This document shows, piece by piece, positions 42,576 to 51,422 of a stretch of 64,000 nt of DNA. The notes below the pieces were generated by a model, which had not been told where the DNA came from, did not search any database, and worked only from the letters and a program-made list of their open reading frames with translations. A program made the translations under genes and the position numbers. The stretch's first letter is position 1. Every line of letters starts with the position of its first letter. Source of the DNA: Candidatus Proximibacter danicus (GTDB lineage: Bacteria; Pseudomonadota; Gammaproteobacteria; Burkholderiales; Rhodocyclaceae); the NCBI GenBank assembly GCA_016710885.1, contig JADJUC010000005.1, positions 165,252 through 229,251 of the forward strand, written 5' to 3'.

Positions 42576-43826
42576 TCAGGCTCCGTAGACCGGGAATTTC
42601 TTGCACAAGGAAGCAACTTCTTCGCGCACCTTGGCCAGCACAGCCTCGTCGTTCGGTGCATCGAGCACGTCTGCCACCAGGTGCGCGACGCGCTCGGCTT
42701 CGATCTCGGTAAAGCCGCGCGTGGTCATCGCCGGCGAACCGATGCGGATGCCGGAAGTCACCATCGGCTTCTGCGGATCATTCGGAATGCCGTTCTTGTT
42801 GACCGTGATGTGCGCCTTGCCCAGCGCCGCCTCGGCTTCCTTGCCGGTAATGTTCTTGGCGCGCAGATCAAGCAGGAAGACGTGCGACTCGGTGCGGCCG
42901 GACACCACGCGCATGCCGCGCTCCTCGCCAAGCACCTTGGACATGACGCGGGCGTTGGCGATCACCTGCTCCTGATAATTGCGGAATTCGGGCGAAGCGG
43001 CTTCCTTGAAGGCGACAGCCTTGGCAGCAATAACGTGCATCAGCGGGCCACCTTGCAAACCCGGGAAGATGGCCGAATTGATCGCCTTCTCGTGCTCGGC
43101 CTTCATCAGGATGATGCCGCCGCGCGGGCCGCGCAGCGTCTTGTGCGTGGTCGAGGTGACGACGTCGGCGAAGGGCACCGGGTTCGGGTAGAAGCCGGCG
43201 GCGATCAGGCCGGCGTAGTGCGCCATGTCCACCCAGAAAATGGCGCCGACTTCCTTGGCGATCTTGGCGAAGCGCTCGAAGTCGATGCGCAGCGAATAGG
43301 CCGAGGCACCGGCGATGATGATCTTCGGCTTGTGCTCGCGGGCCAGCGCTTCCATCTTGTCGTAGTCGATGGCTTCATCGGCGTCGAGGCCGTAGGCAAC
43401 GACGTTGAACCATTTGCCGGACATATTCAGCGGCATACCGTGTGTCAAATGGCCGCCTTCGGAAAGGCTCATGCCCATGATCGTGTCGCCCGGCTTGGCA
43501 AAAGCCATCAGCACGGCCTGGTTGGCCTGCGAACCGGAGTTCGGCTGGACGTTGGCACAGTCGGCACCAAACAGTTTCTTCAGGCGCTCGATCGCCAGCT
43601 GCTCGGCCTTGTCGACAAATTCGCAGCCACCGTAATAGCGCTTGCCCGGGTAGCCTTCGGCGTATTTGTTGGTCAGTTGCGAGCCTTGGGCCGCCATGAC
43701 GGCGTGGCTGACATAGTTTTCCGAAGCAATGAGCTCAAGGTGCTCCTCCTGGCGATGATTCTCTTCTTCGATGGCGCCCCACAACTCGGGGTCAACTTTG
43801 CTCAGGGTGTCTTTCGCGGAAAACAT
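42576..43826 (-). CDS. glyA: serine hydroxymethyltransferase
   Basis: 416 aa, usual size. PLP enzyme turning serine and tetrahydrofolate into glycine and methylene-THF. ELIASENYVSHAVMAAQGS, the glycine-rich KYAEGYPGKRYYGGC, and PLP lysine in VTSTTHKTLRGPRGG are intact. First gene of the glyA-nrdR-ribD unit. Supplies the one-carbon units used by thyA and purH elsewhere in the window. Confidence 0.98.
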   Translation of the reverse strand: MFSAKDTLSKVDPELWGAIEEENHRQEEHLELIASENYVSHAVMAAQGSQLTNKYAEGYPGKRYYGGCEFVDKAEQLAIERLKKLFGADCANVQPNSGSQANQAVLMAFAKPGDTIMGMSLSEGGHLTHGMPLNMSGKWFNVVAYGLDADEAIDYDKMEALAREHKPKIIIAGASAYSLRIDFERFAKIAKEVGAIFWVDMAHYAGLIAAGFYPNPVPFADVVTSTTHKTLRGPRGGIILMKAEHEKAINSAIFPGLQGGPLMHVIAAKAVAFKEAASPEFRNYQEQVIANARVMSKVLGEERGMRVVSGRTESHVFLLDLRAKNITGKEAEAALGKAHITVNKNGIPNDPQKPMVTSGIRIGSPAMTTRGFTEIEAERVAHLVADVLDAPNDEAVLAKVREEVASLCKKFPVYGA

Positions 43827-43906
43827 CGTGTGCCTCTCAAACCGTTGAAAAAGGGGGAAATTGTAGCATGCTGCGCAAGGTCGTCCGATGGACGGCGCTC
43901 GCTGGC

Positions 43907-44555
43907 TCAGGCCATGTCCAGTTCATCCAGCGCGCCATGGTCGAGATGGCGGGTTTCGGCCCAGGCATCGATATGCCATCCGGTCGCTCCGGCGACAATC
44001 CAGTTCAGGCCGGTATTCGGAATATGGAAATCCCGTGGTGTATCCAGCGGGTTGCCCCGCACAAAACGATTGACGATATCCAGCACGCCGCCGTGCGTGA
44101 CGATGGCCACCACCTCGCCGCGATGCGCCGCATGCAGCGCCTGCAGGACAGCGACGACGCGGGCCGAGAAGGTGCGCAGGCTCTCGCCGCCTTGCGGAAA
44201 GGCGTAATCCGGCTCGCGGCGCTCGAAGGCCGCGTAGTCCTGCGGATGCCGCTCGCGCGCTTCGTCATAAGTGAGCCCCTCAAAACAACCATAGCGCCGC
44301 TCACGCAGGGCCGGAATGTAGCGGATCGCAACCCGAGGGCCAGGCCAGTGCCTCGGCCGTCAGCCGCGCGCGCAGGAGATCGCTGCTATAGAGGAATTGC
44401 GGGCGGCGCTCGCCCGCCGCCAGCCAGCGGCCAGCAAGCCCGGCCTGGTGAACGCCCTCCGGGTCGAGGCCGATGTCGGTATGCCCCTGGATGCGCCGCT
44501 CGGTGTTCCAGGGCGTCTCTCCGTGGCGGATGAGGCAGAAGCGGGTGTCAGTCAT
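43907..44555 (-). CDS. histidine phosphatase (phosphoglycerate mutase-like), frameshifted
   Basis: About 215 aa if restored. From ATG 44555: MTDTRFCLIRHGETPWNTERRIQG with the catalytic R-H-G, then SSDLLRARLTAEALA; the frame is lost near 44335-44345. The remainder in another frame reads LRERRYGCFEGLTYDEA, ESLRTFSARVV and the second catalytic His in VTHGGVLD, ending at TGA 43907. All family motifs survive, so one indel is the only defect. Could be a GpmB/CobC-type phosphatase; substrate unknown. Confidence 0.8.
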
Positions 44556-44766
44556 CAGTCATGGCCGTCTCCAGCGGCTTTCGCATGGTGAAAAGCGGAT
44601 CATAACGAGTAATCAATGTGACAATAGTGAAAATGTCAGTATGCGGTCAGGTCGTCTGACAACTTTCCATGATAAACTCGCCGCCATGCAGTTGTCCGTC
44701 CACCGGACCATCGATCGGCCAGCAGTCTTTGCCCAACACCTTATCGCTCAAGCGGAGGATTGATTT

Positions 44767-45372
44767 GTGAACGCCCTTCTAAAACTAACCGGTCTGATCG
44801 ACAGGCTCAACCATCGCGTCGGACGCATGGTGATGTGGCTTATCCTCGCCTCCGTCATCATGAGCGCCGGCAACGCCATCGTGCGCAAGATCTTCGGCAC
44901 CAGTTCGAACGCATTGCTGGAAATCCAGTGGTACCTGTTCGCCGCCGTCTTCACTCTTGGCGCGGCATATGCCTTTCTGGAAAACGCCCATGTGCGCATC
45001 GACGCCGTCTCCAGCCGCTTGTCGGCCAGAACGCGCAACATCATCGACATCGTCGGCATTCTCGTGTTCCTGCTGCCGTTCTGCTACATGATATTGACGC
45101 TTTCCTGGCCACTGACGATTCACGCTTACGAGAGCGGCGAAATGTCGCAGAACGCTGGCGGCCTGATCCGCTGGCCGGTTTACGCCGTGCTGCCTGCCGG
45201 GATCGTATTGCTTATCCTGCAAAGCTTCTCCGAACTCGTCAAACGCGTTGCCTTCCTCACCGGCGCCGGCCCGGACGCCCTGGCACACGGTGGCCACGAC
45301 AAGGACGAGGAACTAGCCAAGGAGATCGCCGCACACGAGGCGCTGGAACAGAAAAAACAGGAGTCGAAATAA
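44767..45372 (+). CDS. TRAP transporter small permease (DctQ family)
   Basis: 201 aa from GTG 44767 with GGAGG about 8 nt upstream. Four membrane helices (about 20-38, 50-70, 95-115, 135-155), including the conserved EIQWYLFAAVFTLGAAYAF and ENAHVRIDAVSSRLS. The tail is hydrophilic and acidic. Partner of the large permease, whose ATG overlaps this stop by 1 bp. Type: mannitol/chloroaromatic-like TRAP group. Confidence 0.92.
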   Translation: MNALLKLTGLIDRLNHRVGRMVMWLILASVIMSAGNAIVRKIFGTSSNALLEIQWYLFAAVFTLGAAYAFLENAHVRIDAVSSRLSARTRNIIDIVGILVFLLPFCYMILTLSWPLTIHAYESGEMSQNAGGLIRWPVYAVLPAGIVLLILQSFSELVKRVAFLTGAGPDALAHGGHDKDEELAKEIAAHEALEQKKQESK

Positions 45373-47132
45373 TGGAATTCATCGCCGCCAACTTCGTGCC
45401 GCTGCTTTTCGTCGGGTTGTTCACCTTCTTGCTGACCGGTTTCCCGGTTGCCTTCGCCCTTGCGGCCGTCGGTCTCTTTTTCGGTTTCCTCGGCATGGAG
45501 GCGGGAATGTTCCCGCCCTCGCTGTTCCAGGCCCTTCCCCTGCGCATCTACGGCATCATGCAGAACGACACGCTACTGGCGATCCCGTTCTTCACGCTGA
45601 TGGGCATCATCCTTGAACGAAGCGGCATGGCCGAGGATCTGCTGGAAACCGTCGGGCAGGTCTTCGGCCCGCTGCGCGGTGGCCTGGCCATCGCCGTCAT
45701 CTTCGTCGGCGCGCTGCTGGCAGCGACGACCGGCGTCGTTGCCGCTGCGGTGATCTCGATGGGACTCATCTCGCTGCCGATCATGCTGCGCTACGGCTAC
45801 AACCGCGCCCTCGCCACCGGCGTCATCACTGCCTCCGGCACGCTGGCGCAGGCGATTCCGCCGTCGCTGGTGCTCATCGTGCTGGCCGACCAGCTTGGCC
45901 GCTCGGTCGGCGACATGTACGCCGGCGCACTGCTTCCCGGCCTGTTGCTGGTCGCGATGTACGCGATTTTCGTCATCATCGTTGCCTTCGTGAAGCCATC
46001 GTGGGTACCGGCACTGCCGCCGGAAGCCCGCATCTACACGGAACAGAACGGTTCCAGCGGCCACGCCTCGCTGCTCGTGCTCGTGATCGTCTGTGCCGCC
46101 GCCGGCACCGCCTGGGGTTTTGCGCACAACAGCATCGTCACCCCCTTGCTCGAACGCTCGATGGATGCCCCGGGTGACGAGACCCTCATCGCCGCCATGA
46201 CGGTAGCGTCGTTGACCGCGCTGGCGCTGGCCATCGGCAACCGCGTGTTGAAACTGAACCTGCTCTCCAAGCTCTCGGAGCGCGTCACCTTTGTGCTGAT
46301 TCCGCCGCTGGTGCTGATCTTCCTTGTGCTCGGCACGATTTTCCTCGGCATTGCGACACCGACCGAGGGCGGTGCAATGGGCGCAGTGGGCGCAATGATC
46401 ATGGCTGGTTCGCGCAGGCAACTGAGCTTTGACCTGCTCAAGCAGGCGCTGGAAGCCACGACCAAGCTTTCCTGCTTCGTTCTGTTCATCCTGATCGGCT
46501 CGACCGTCTTCAGCTTCACCTTCAACGCTGCCGACGGCCACCTCTTCGTTGAGCACCTCTTCGACAAGTTACCCGGCGGCCAGCTCGGTTTCCTGATCGT
46601 CGTCAACCTGATGGTCTTCGTGCTCGGCATGTTCATCGACTTCTTCGAGATCGCCTTCATCGTTGTACCGCTGCTGGCACCAGTTGCCGACAAGATGGGC
46701 ATCGACCTGATCTGGTTTGGCGTCATCCTGGCCATGAACCTGCAGACCTCGTTCCTGACCCCACCGTTCGGCTTCGCGCTGTTCTACCTGCGCAGCGTCG
46801 CGGCACGCAACAGCTACGACGACCGGGTCACCGGCAAGCGCATCGAAGCCGTGACCACCGGCCAGATCTACCAGGGGGCGATCGCCTTCATCATCATCCA
46901 GTTGATCATGGTCGCCGCGGTGATCGCTTACCCTGAGCTGGTCAGCAGCGAGAAGGAAGCGGTCAAGGTCGACCTCGATACCCTCGAGATCAAGACGGAC
47001 GGCAATTCGGCCGGTGGCTGGGGCGATGCCGCGCCGGCCGGCAATGGCTACGGCCAGCCCGCCGCAGCGGTGCCGGACACGCCCGCCGCCGACCCGAACG
47101 CGGATATCCTGAAGTCGATGAAGAAAGACTGA
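45372..47132 (+). CDS. TRAP transporter large permease (DctM family)
   Basis: 586 aa. Many membrane helices; DctM signatures NDTLLAIPFFTLMGIILERSG, ITASGTLAQAIPPSLVLIVLAD, IATPTEGGAMGAVGA and NLQTSFLTPPFGFALFYLRSVA. A middle insertion (about 215-310) with two extra hydrophobic segments separates the halves, as in the mannitol/chloroaromatic group. The last 70 residues are hydrophilic, rich in Gly/Ala/Pro. Uses the sodium gradient to import organic anions. Converges on the binding-protein gene. Confidence 0.93.
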   Translation: MEFIAANFVPLLFVGLFTFLLTGFPVAFALAAVGLFFGFLGMEAGMFPPSLFQALPLRIYGIMQNDTLLAIPFFTLMGIILERSGMAEDLLETVGQVFGPLRGGLAIAVIFVGALLAATTGVVAAAVISMGLISLPIMLRYGYNRALATGVITASGTLAQAIPPSLVLIVLADQLGRSVGDMYAGALLPGLLLVAMYAIFVIIVAFVKPSWVPALPPEARIYTEQNGSSGHASLLVLVIVCAAAGTAWGFAHNSIVTPLLERSMDAPGDETLIAAMTVASLTALALAIGNRVLKLNLLSKLSERVTFVLIPPLVLIFLVLGTIFLGIATPTEGGAMGAVGAMIMAGSRRQLSFDLLKQALEATTKLSCFVLFILIGSTVFSFTFNAADGHLFVEHLFDKLPGGQLGFLIVVNLMVFVLGMFIDFFEIAFIVVPLLAPVADKMGIDLIWFGVILAMNLQTSFLTPPFGFALFYLRSVAARNSYDDRVTGKRIEAVTTGQIYQGAIAFIIIQLIMVAAVIAYPELVSSEKEAVKVDLDTLEIKTDGNSAGGWGDAAPAGNGYGQPAAAVPDTPAADPNADILKSMKKD

Positions 47133-47164
47133 CGGAGCGCATCACCGCTATCCGGAAGGTAGGG

Positions 47165-47199
47165 AAAAGGCCGCCGCGGAATCTCGTGGCGGCCTTTTT
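47165..47199 (+). terminator. rho-independent terminator after the TRAP permeases
   Basis: AAAAGGCCGCC / GGCGGCCTTTTT around a 12-nt loop, 33 bp after the stop codon. Confidence 0.88.
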
Positions 47200-47272
47200 G
47201 TTTCTGCCGGCCCTTTTAAAAATCCGGTTGGCACATCTACGTGCGCGCCGACGAAACAGGAATCAAACGGCG

Positions 47273-47307
47273 AAAAAAAGCCCCGCCGAACATCGGGCGG
47301 GGCTTTT
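47273..47307 (-). terminator. rho-independent terminator of the TRAP binding-protein gene
   Basis: AAAAGCCCCGCC / GGCGGGGCTTTT with an 8-nt loop; on the minus strand it ends in a T-run, 15 bp after the stop codon. Confidence 0.88.
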
Positions 47308-47321
47308 GCGAAGCGCGGAAA

Positions 47322-48407
47322 TTAAAGCTTCTGCGCCTGCATGTAGCTGTCGTAACCCATTTCCGAGAAGCGGAACCAGAGGTTGGAGTCTGCGCGGAAC
47401 TTGGAGTAGTCGGCGTAGATCTTCTTCCAGTTCGGGTTGCTTGCCGAAAGCTCCGAATACAGCGCGGTCGCTTCCTTGAAGGCGCCATCCATGATGTCCT
47501 TGGGCATGCGGAACAGCTTGGTGTTGGCGGCAACCAGTTGCTTGAGCGCCAGCGGGTTGTTGGCGTCGTAGCGGGCCTGCATGTCGACGTGCGCGTAAGC
47601 GGACGCAGCTTCGATGATCGCCTTGTACTCGGCCGACAGACCTTCGTAGGCCTTGCTGTTGACATACAGCACGAGCTGCGGACCACCCTCCCACCAGGCC
47701 GGGTAGCAGTAGTGCGGTGCAACCTTGTTGAAGCCGAGCTTCTGGTCATCGTACGGACCGACCCACTCGGTCGCGTCGATGGTGCCTTTTTCCAGCGCCT
47801 GGTAAATCTCGCCGCCCGGGATGTTCTGCGGAACGCCGCCGATGCGCTCAAGCACCTTGCCGCCAAAGCCGCCAATACGCATCTTCAGGCCCTTGATATC
47901 GGCCAGCGACTTGATTTCCTTGCGGTACCAGCCGCCCATCTGGGCGCCGGTGTTGCCGAGCGGGAAGTTGACGATGTTCATCGGCTTGTAGAACTCGCGG
48001 AACAGCTTGAGACCGTTGCCGTGGTACATCCATGCCGTCATCTGACGTGAATTGAGGCCGAAGGGGATGGCGCAGTCCATCGCAAATGTCGGATCCTTGC
48101 CAAAGAAGTAGTACGGCGCAGTGTGCGCGCACTCGACAGTGCCATCCTTGACGGCATCAACGACGCCGAAAGCAGGAACCAGTTCGCCACCGGCATGCAC
48201 GGAAATCGTGAATTTGCCGCCAGAAAGCTCGCTGACTTTTTTCGCAAAGACTTCGGCGCCACCATAAATGGTGTCCAGCGCCTTCGGGAAGCTCGAAGCC
48301 AGACGCCAGCGGATCGTCTGTTGGGCATGAACCGCAGGTGCGGCAACGGTTGCGGCACCGGCGGCAATACCAACACCGGCTTTTTTCAGAAAGGAACGAC
48401 GTTCCAT
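47322..48407 (-). CDS. TRAP transporter substrate-binding protein (DctP/TakP-like)
   Basis: 361 aa, periplasmic. Twin-arginine-like signal MERRSFLKKAGVGIAAGAATVAAP. DctP fold with HAGGELVPAFGVVDAVKDGTVE, GGWYRKEIKSLADIKGLKMRI (ligand Arg), WVGPYDDQKLGFNKVAP and the conserved YYCYPAWWEGG-like region. Belongs to the mannitol/chloroaromatic (FcbT1/TakP) type, whose ligands are keto acids and aromatic acids; the ligand here is unknown. It is convergent with the permeases rather than in one operon with them. Confidence 0.92.
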   Translation of the reverse strand: MERRSFLKKAGVGIAAGAATVAAPAVHAQQTIRWRLASSFPKALDTIYGGAEVFAKKVSELSGGKFTISVHAGGELVPAFGVVDAVKDGTVECAHTAPYYFFGKDPTFAMDCAIPFGLNSRQMTAWMYHGNGLKLFREFYKPMNIVNFPLGNTGAQMGGWYRKEIKSLADIKGLKMRIGGFGGKVLERIGGVPQNIPGGEIYQALEKGTIDATEWVGPYDDQKLGFNKVAPHYCYPAWWEGGPQLVLYVNSKAYEGLSAEYKAIIEAASAYAHVDMQARYDANNPLALKQLVAANTKLFRMPKDIMDGAFKEATALYSELSASNPNWKKIYADYSKFRADSNLWFRFSEMGYDSYMQAQKL

Positions 48408-48494
48408 AGAGTTGTCTCCTCCAAGTTGATCAAACGAACAGCGATTCGATTATAGACACTGTTTCCAGCGAAAAACCTATTTCGCAATGCGGAA

Positions 48495-48539
48495 CAGCGG
48501 CGCAGAAAAGCCTGCTACTCAAGCGTTTCTGCGCCGCTG
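48495..48539. repeat. perfect 14-bp inverted repeat
   Basis: CAGCGGCGCAGAAA (48495-48508) and TTTCTGCGCCGCTG (48526-48539) with a 17-nt loop, in the 298-bp gap between the dctP start and the pmbA end. No T-run follows on either strand, so it is not a simple terminator. Nothing else gene-like was seen in this gap. Confidence 0.6.
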
Positions 48540-48705
48540 ACAGGAGTATTGAGAAACCCTGACCCCATCAAGCCGCACAGAAAACCGGGTTATCATACAA
48601 CTTTTTTCGGGGAAGTGAACCTGCGCTATAAAGTATTTGAATCTCTTGGGAAAACCGGCGAAAAAGACCCGTTGAGCACAGAACTCGCGGGGCCGCGCAG
48701 GATGG

Positions 48706-50058
48706 TCAGCGACCAGCAACCTGCATGCGTTCGACGAGAATCGAGCCGAGCTGCTTGGAGCCACGGCACAAGGTATCGTTACCGATAGCGACGATGTTCA
48801 TGAACATGTCGCGCAGGTTGCCGGCAATGGTAATTTCTTCTACCGGGTGTTGGATCTGGCCATTTTCCACCCAGTAGCCCGCCGCACCGCGCGAGTAGTC
48901 GCCAGTGACATAGTTCACGCCATGTCCCAGCAGTTCGGTGACCAGCAGCCCACGATTCATCTTTTTCAGCAGCGCCGGAAAATCGAGCTTGCCCGGATGA
49001 ACGATCAGGTTGTGGCTGCCACCGGCGTTGCCGGTGGTCTGCATGCCGAGCTTGCGGGCGGTGTAGACGCTGAGGAAATAGCCTTGCAGCATGCCATCCA
49101 CCACCACCTCACGGTCGCGGGTCGCCACCCCATCGCTGTCGAACGCGCTTGAGGCCAGCCCCTGCAGCAGATGCGGGCGCTCACCGATGGTCACATGCTC
49201 AGGAAAAATCCGGGTACCGAGGCTGTCAGGCAGGAAAGTCGATTTCCGGTAGAGCGAGCCGCCGCTGACCGCATGGACAAAACTGCCGATCAGCGCAGCT
49301 GCCAGCGGCGCCTCGAACAATACCGGCACCTGGCAGGTCTTGACCTTGCGCGAGCCCATGCGCGACAGCGCGCGCCGGGCGGCGTAGTCACCGATGGTTT
49401 CCGGGGCGGCCAGCGCATCGCCACGCCGTGCCGTCGAATACCAGTCGTCGCGCTGCATGGCGTCGCCTTCGCCAGCGATCACCGAGCAGGCAATGTAGTT
49501 GCGCGAACTGGGGTAGCCGCCCATGAAACCCAGGCTGTTGGCGGAGACGAACTGCGCCTCCTGCGTCGAGACACTGGCGCCTTCCGAGTTGCTGACCAGC
49601 GGGCTGACAGCGAACGCTGCGGCCTCGCACCGACGCGCCAGATCGATGGCCGACTCGACCGGCAAGTCCCACGGATGGTAAAGATCAAGATCCGGCGAAT
49701 CCTTGGCCAGCAGTTCAGCCTCGGCCAGGCCAGCACAGGGGTCGGCAGCGGTGAAACGGGCAATGCTCAGTGCCGCGTCGACGGTGTCCTTGAGGGCCGC
49801 AGTTGAAAAGTCCGAAGTGCTGGCAGAACCCTTCTGCTGCCCCAGATAAATGGTGACCCCGATCCCCTTGTCGCGGTTGTACTCGATCGTTTCGACCTCG
49901 CCGTGACGCACCGTCACTGACTGGCCGAAGCCTTCCGACACATCGACGTCACAGGCTGTGGCGCCCTGCTTTCGGGCATGTGCGAGCACGTCGCGAGACA
50001 GCTGCTGCAGGGTTTCGAAACGGTGGCTGAAACGGGAATCCTTGGTGGCACGAGACAT
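48706..50058 (-). CDS. pmbA: metalloprotease PmbA/TldE
   Basis: 450 aa, full length. TldE subunit of the TldD/E heterodimeric protease that degrades unfolded peptides and matures some modified peptides. VEYNRDKGIGVTIYLG-type N-terminal block, MQRDDWYSTARR, and the C-terminal LLVTELLGHGVNYVTGDYSRGAAGYWVENG are characteristic. It is divergent from darP, the same pairing as in many proteobacteria. Confidence 0.95.
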   Translation of the reverse strand: MSRATKDSRFSHRFETLQQLSRDVLAHARKQGATACDVDVSEGFGQSVTVRHGEVETIEYNRDKGIGVTIYLGQQKGSASTSDFSTAALKDTVDAALSIARFTAADPCAGLAEAELLAKDSPDLDLYHPWDLPVESAIDLARRCEAAAFAVSPLVSNSEGASVSTQEAQFVSANSLGFMGGYPSSRNYIACSVIAGEGDAMQRDDWYSTARRGDALAAPETIGDYAARRALSRMGSRKVKTCQVPVLFEAPLAAALIGSFVHAVSGGSLYRKSTFLPDSLGTRIFPEHVTIGERPHLLQGLASSAFDSDGVATRDREVVVDGMLQGYFLSVYTARKLGMQTTGNAGGSHNLIVHPGKLDFPALLKKMNRGLLVTELLGHGVNYVTGDYSRGAAGYWVENGQIQHPVEEITIAGNLRDMFMNIVAIGNDTLCRGSKQLGSILVERMQVAGR

Positions 50059-50163
50059 GGTTAGGGCTCTGGTATTCGGTTATCGCTGAAAAATCGCGCT
50101 GGAAAGTCGCGCAGTAAAGTCGCTATCATAGCAGCCCGCCCAGCCCCGCCCGATCAGGCCACC

Positions 50164-50702
50164 ATGAATAACGCAGACGCTCTCGAACCACTCGAACCCC
50201 TCTCGAAGACCAAGAAGAAGCAGCAGATGCAGGAGCTGCAGGATCTCGGCGAGGAACTGGCCGAACTCTCCAGCGACTGGCTGAAGAAGATCGACATCCC
50301 GAGAGCCTCCGCGACGCCCTGTTTGAGGCGCAGCGGATGAACAGCCATGGCGCGATACGGCGCCAGCTGCAATATGTCGGCAAGCTGATGCGCGACCTTG
50401 ACGCCGAACCGATTCGCGCGGCGCTGGCCACTCTCCGCGGCGAATCGGCGGCCGAAGTAGCGCGTATGCATCGGCTTGAAAGGCTACGGACCCGCCTGAT
50501 GGAAGACGAGAAGGCGCTGACCGACATTGCCAACACCTTCCCCGATGCCGACCTGCAGCACCTGCGTGCGCTGCGCCGCAGCGCCCTGAAAGAGCAGGAA
50601 GGGCAGAAGCCGCCGCGCAGCTATCGCGCCATCTTCCAGACCCTCAAAGAGCTTGAGGCTGGCACCCTCGCTGCGGCGGAGGATGAGAATGGCAACGACT
50701 GA
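50164..50702 (+). CDS. darP: ribosome-associated protein DarP/YjgA, frameshifted
   Basis: 179 aa if restored (E. coli 183). First frame: MNNADALEPLEPLSKTKKK to LSSDWLKKIDIP; second frame: ESLRDALFEAQRMNSHGAIRRQLQYVGKLMRDLD to the end. One missing G at 50300-50301 (CCG-GAG read as CCGAG) explains the break. DarP takes part in late 50S assembly. It overlaps mog by 14 bp at its end. Confidence 0.88.
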
Positions 50703-51315
50703 AACCGCGAACGAAATGGCAACGGAAGCGGCGACGAATACGCTGCTGATCGGCCTGGTTTCAATCAGCGACCGTGCCTCGCAGGGGGTTTACGAAGATC
50801 AGGGCATCCCCGCGCTGCGGACGTGGTTCGAGGGCGCGCTAACCTCGCCATGGCAGCTGGAAACCCGCCTGATTCCGGACGAGCAGGCGTCGATAGAGCG
50901 GATCCTGATCGAACTGGTCGACAAAGTCGGCTGCCATCTGGTACTGACCACCGGCGGCACCGGCCCGGCACTGCGCGATGTCACGCCGGAAGCGACGCTG
51001 GCGGTCGCCGACAAGGTGATGCCGGGGTTTGGCGAGCAGATGCGGCAGATCAGCCTGAATTTCGTGCCGACCGCCATTCTCTCGCGGCAGGTCGGCGTCA
51101 TCCGCAAGCAGGCGCTGATTCTCAACCTGCCGGGACAGCCGAAATCGATCCGGGAGACACTGGAAGGATTAAAGAATGCCGATGGCAGCCAGAAGGTACC
51201 GGGCATCTTTGCCGCCGTGCACTACTGCCTCGACCTGATCGGCGGCCCCTACGTGGAAACGGACGAAGCGGTGGTCAAGGCCTTTCGCCCGAAGTCGGCG
51301 ATTCGAAAGGGATAA
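50689..51315 (+). CDS. mog: molybdopterin adenylyltransferase
   Basis: 208 aa. MogA-type enzyme adenylating molybdopterin before molybdate insertion. Conserved LVSISDRASQGVYEDQGIPAL, LVLTTGGTGPALRDVTPEAT and LPGQPKSIRETL. ATG 50689 has GGAGG 7 nt upstream; ATG 50716 is a possible later start. Overlaps the end of darP by 14 bp in another frame. Confidence 0.94.
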   Translation: MATTETANEMATEAATNTLLIGLVSISDRASQGVYEDQGIPALRTWFEGALTSPWQLETRLIPDEQASIERILIELVDKVGCHLVLTTGGTGPALRDVTPEATLAVADKVMPGFGEQMRQISLNFVPTAILSRQVGVIRKQALILNLPGQPKSIRETLEGLKNADGSQKVPGIFAAVHYCLDLIGGPYVETDEAVVKAFRPKSAIRKG

Positions 51316-51333
51316 AGCGGGACAAAAGCAATG

Positions 51334-51409
51334 ACCACGGAGGACACGGAGAAAAGCAAGCGCCTTAACTATTTCAGGTCTTTGTTTCTCTCCGTGCTCT
51401 CCGTGGTTA
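51334..51409. repeat. palindromic intergenic element (element C)
   Basis: ACCACGGAGGACACGGAGAAA (51334-51354) and its inverted counterpart TTTCTCTCCGTGCTCTCCGTGG (about 51385-51406) with a 30-nt centre. Located between the convergent mog and PilZ-protein genes. Confidence 0.65.
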
Positions 51410-51422
51410 TCCGTCTCTAAAA

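Noticed and set aside
42681..44207. 508-codon open frame on the plus strand opposite glyA
   Set aside because: Antisense to a well-conserved glyA; composition is low in hydrophobic core pattern and it runs through the start of the neighbouring gene.
44556..44766. Sigma-54 promoter before the TRAP permease genes
   Set aside because: A GGCC...TTTGC pair exists, but the GG-GC distance is 12 instead of the needed 10 bp.
44760..47132. One 790-codon frame covering both TRAP permease genes
   Set aside because: The first 200 codons are dctQ read in the wrong frame; the separate DctQ frame and the TAATG junction at 45370-45374 show two genes.
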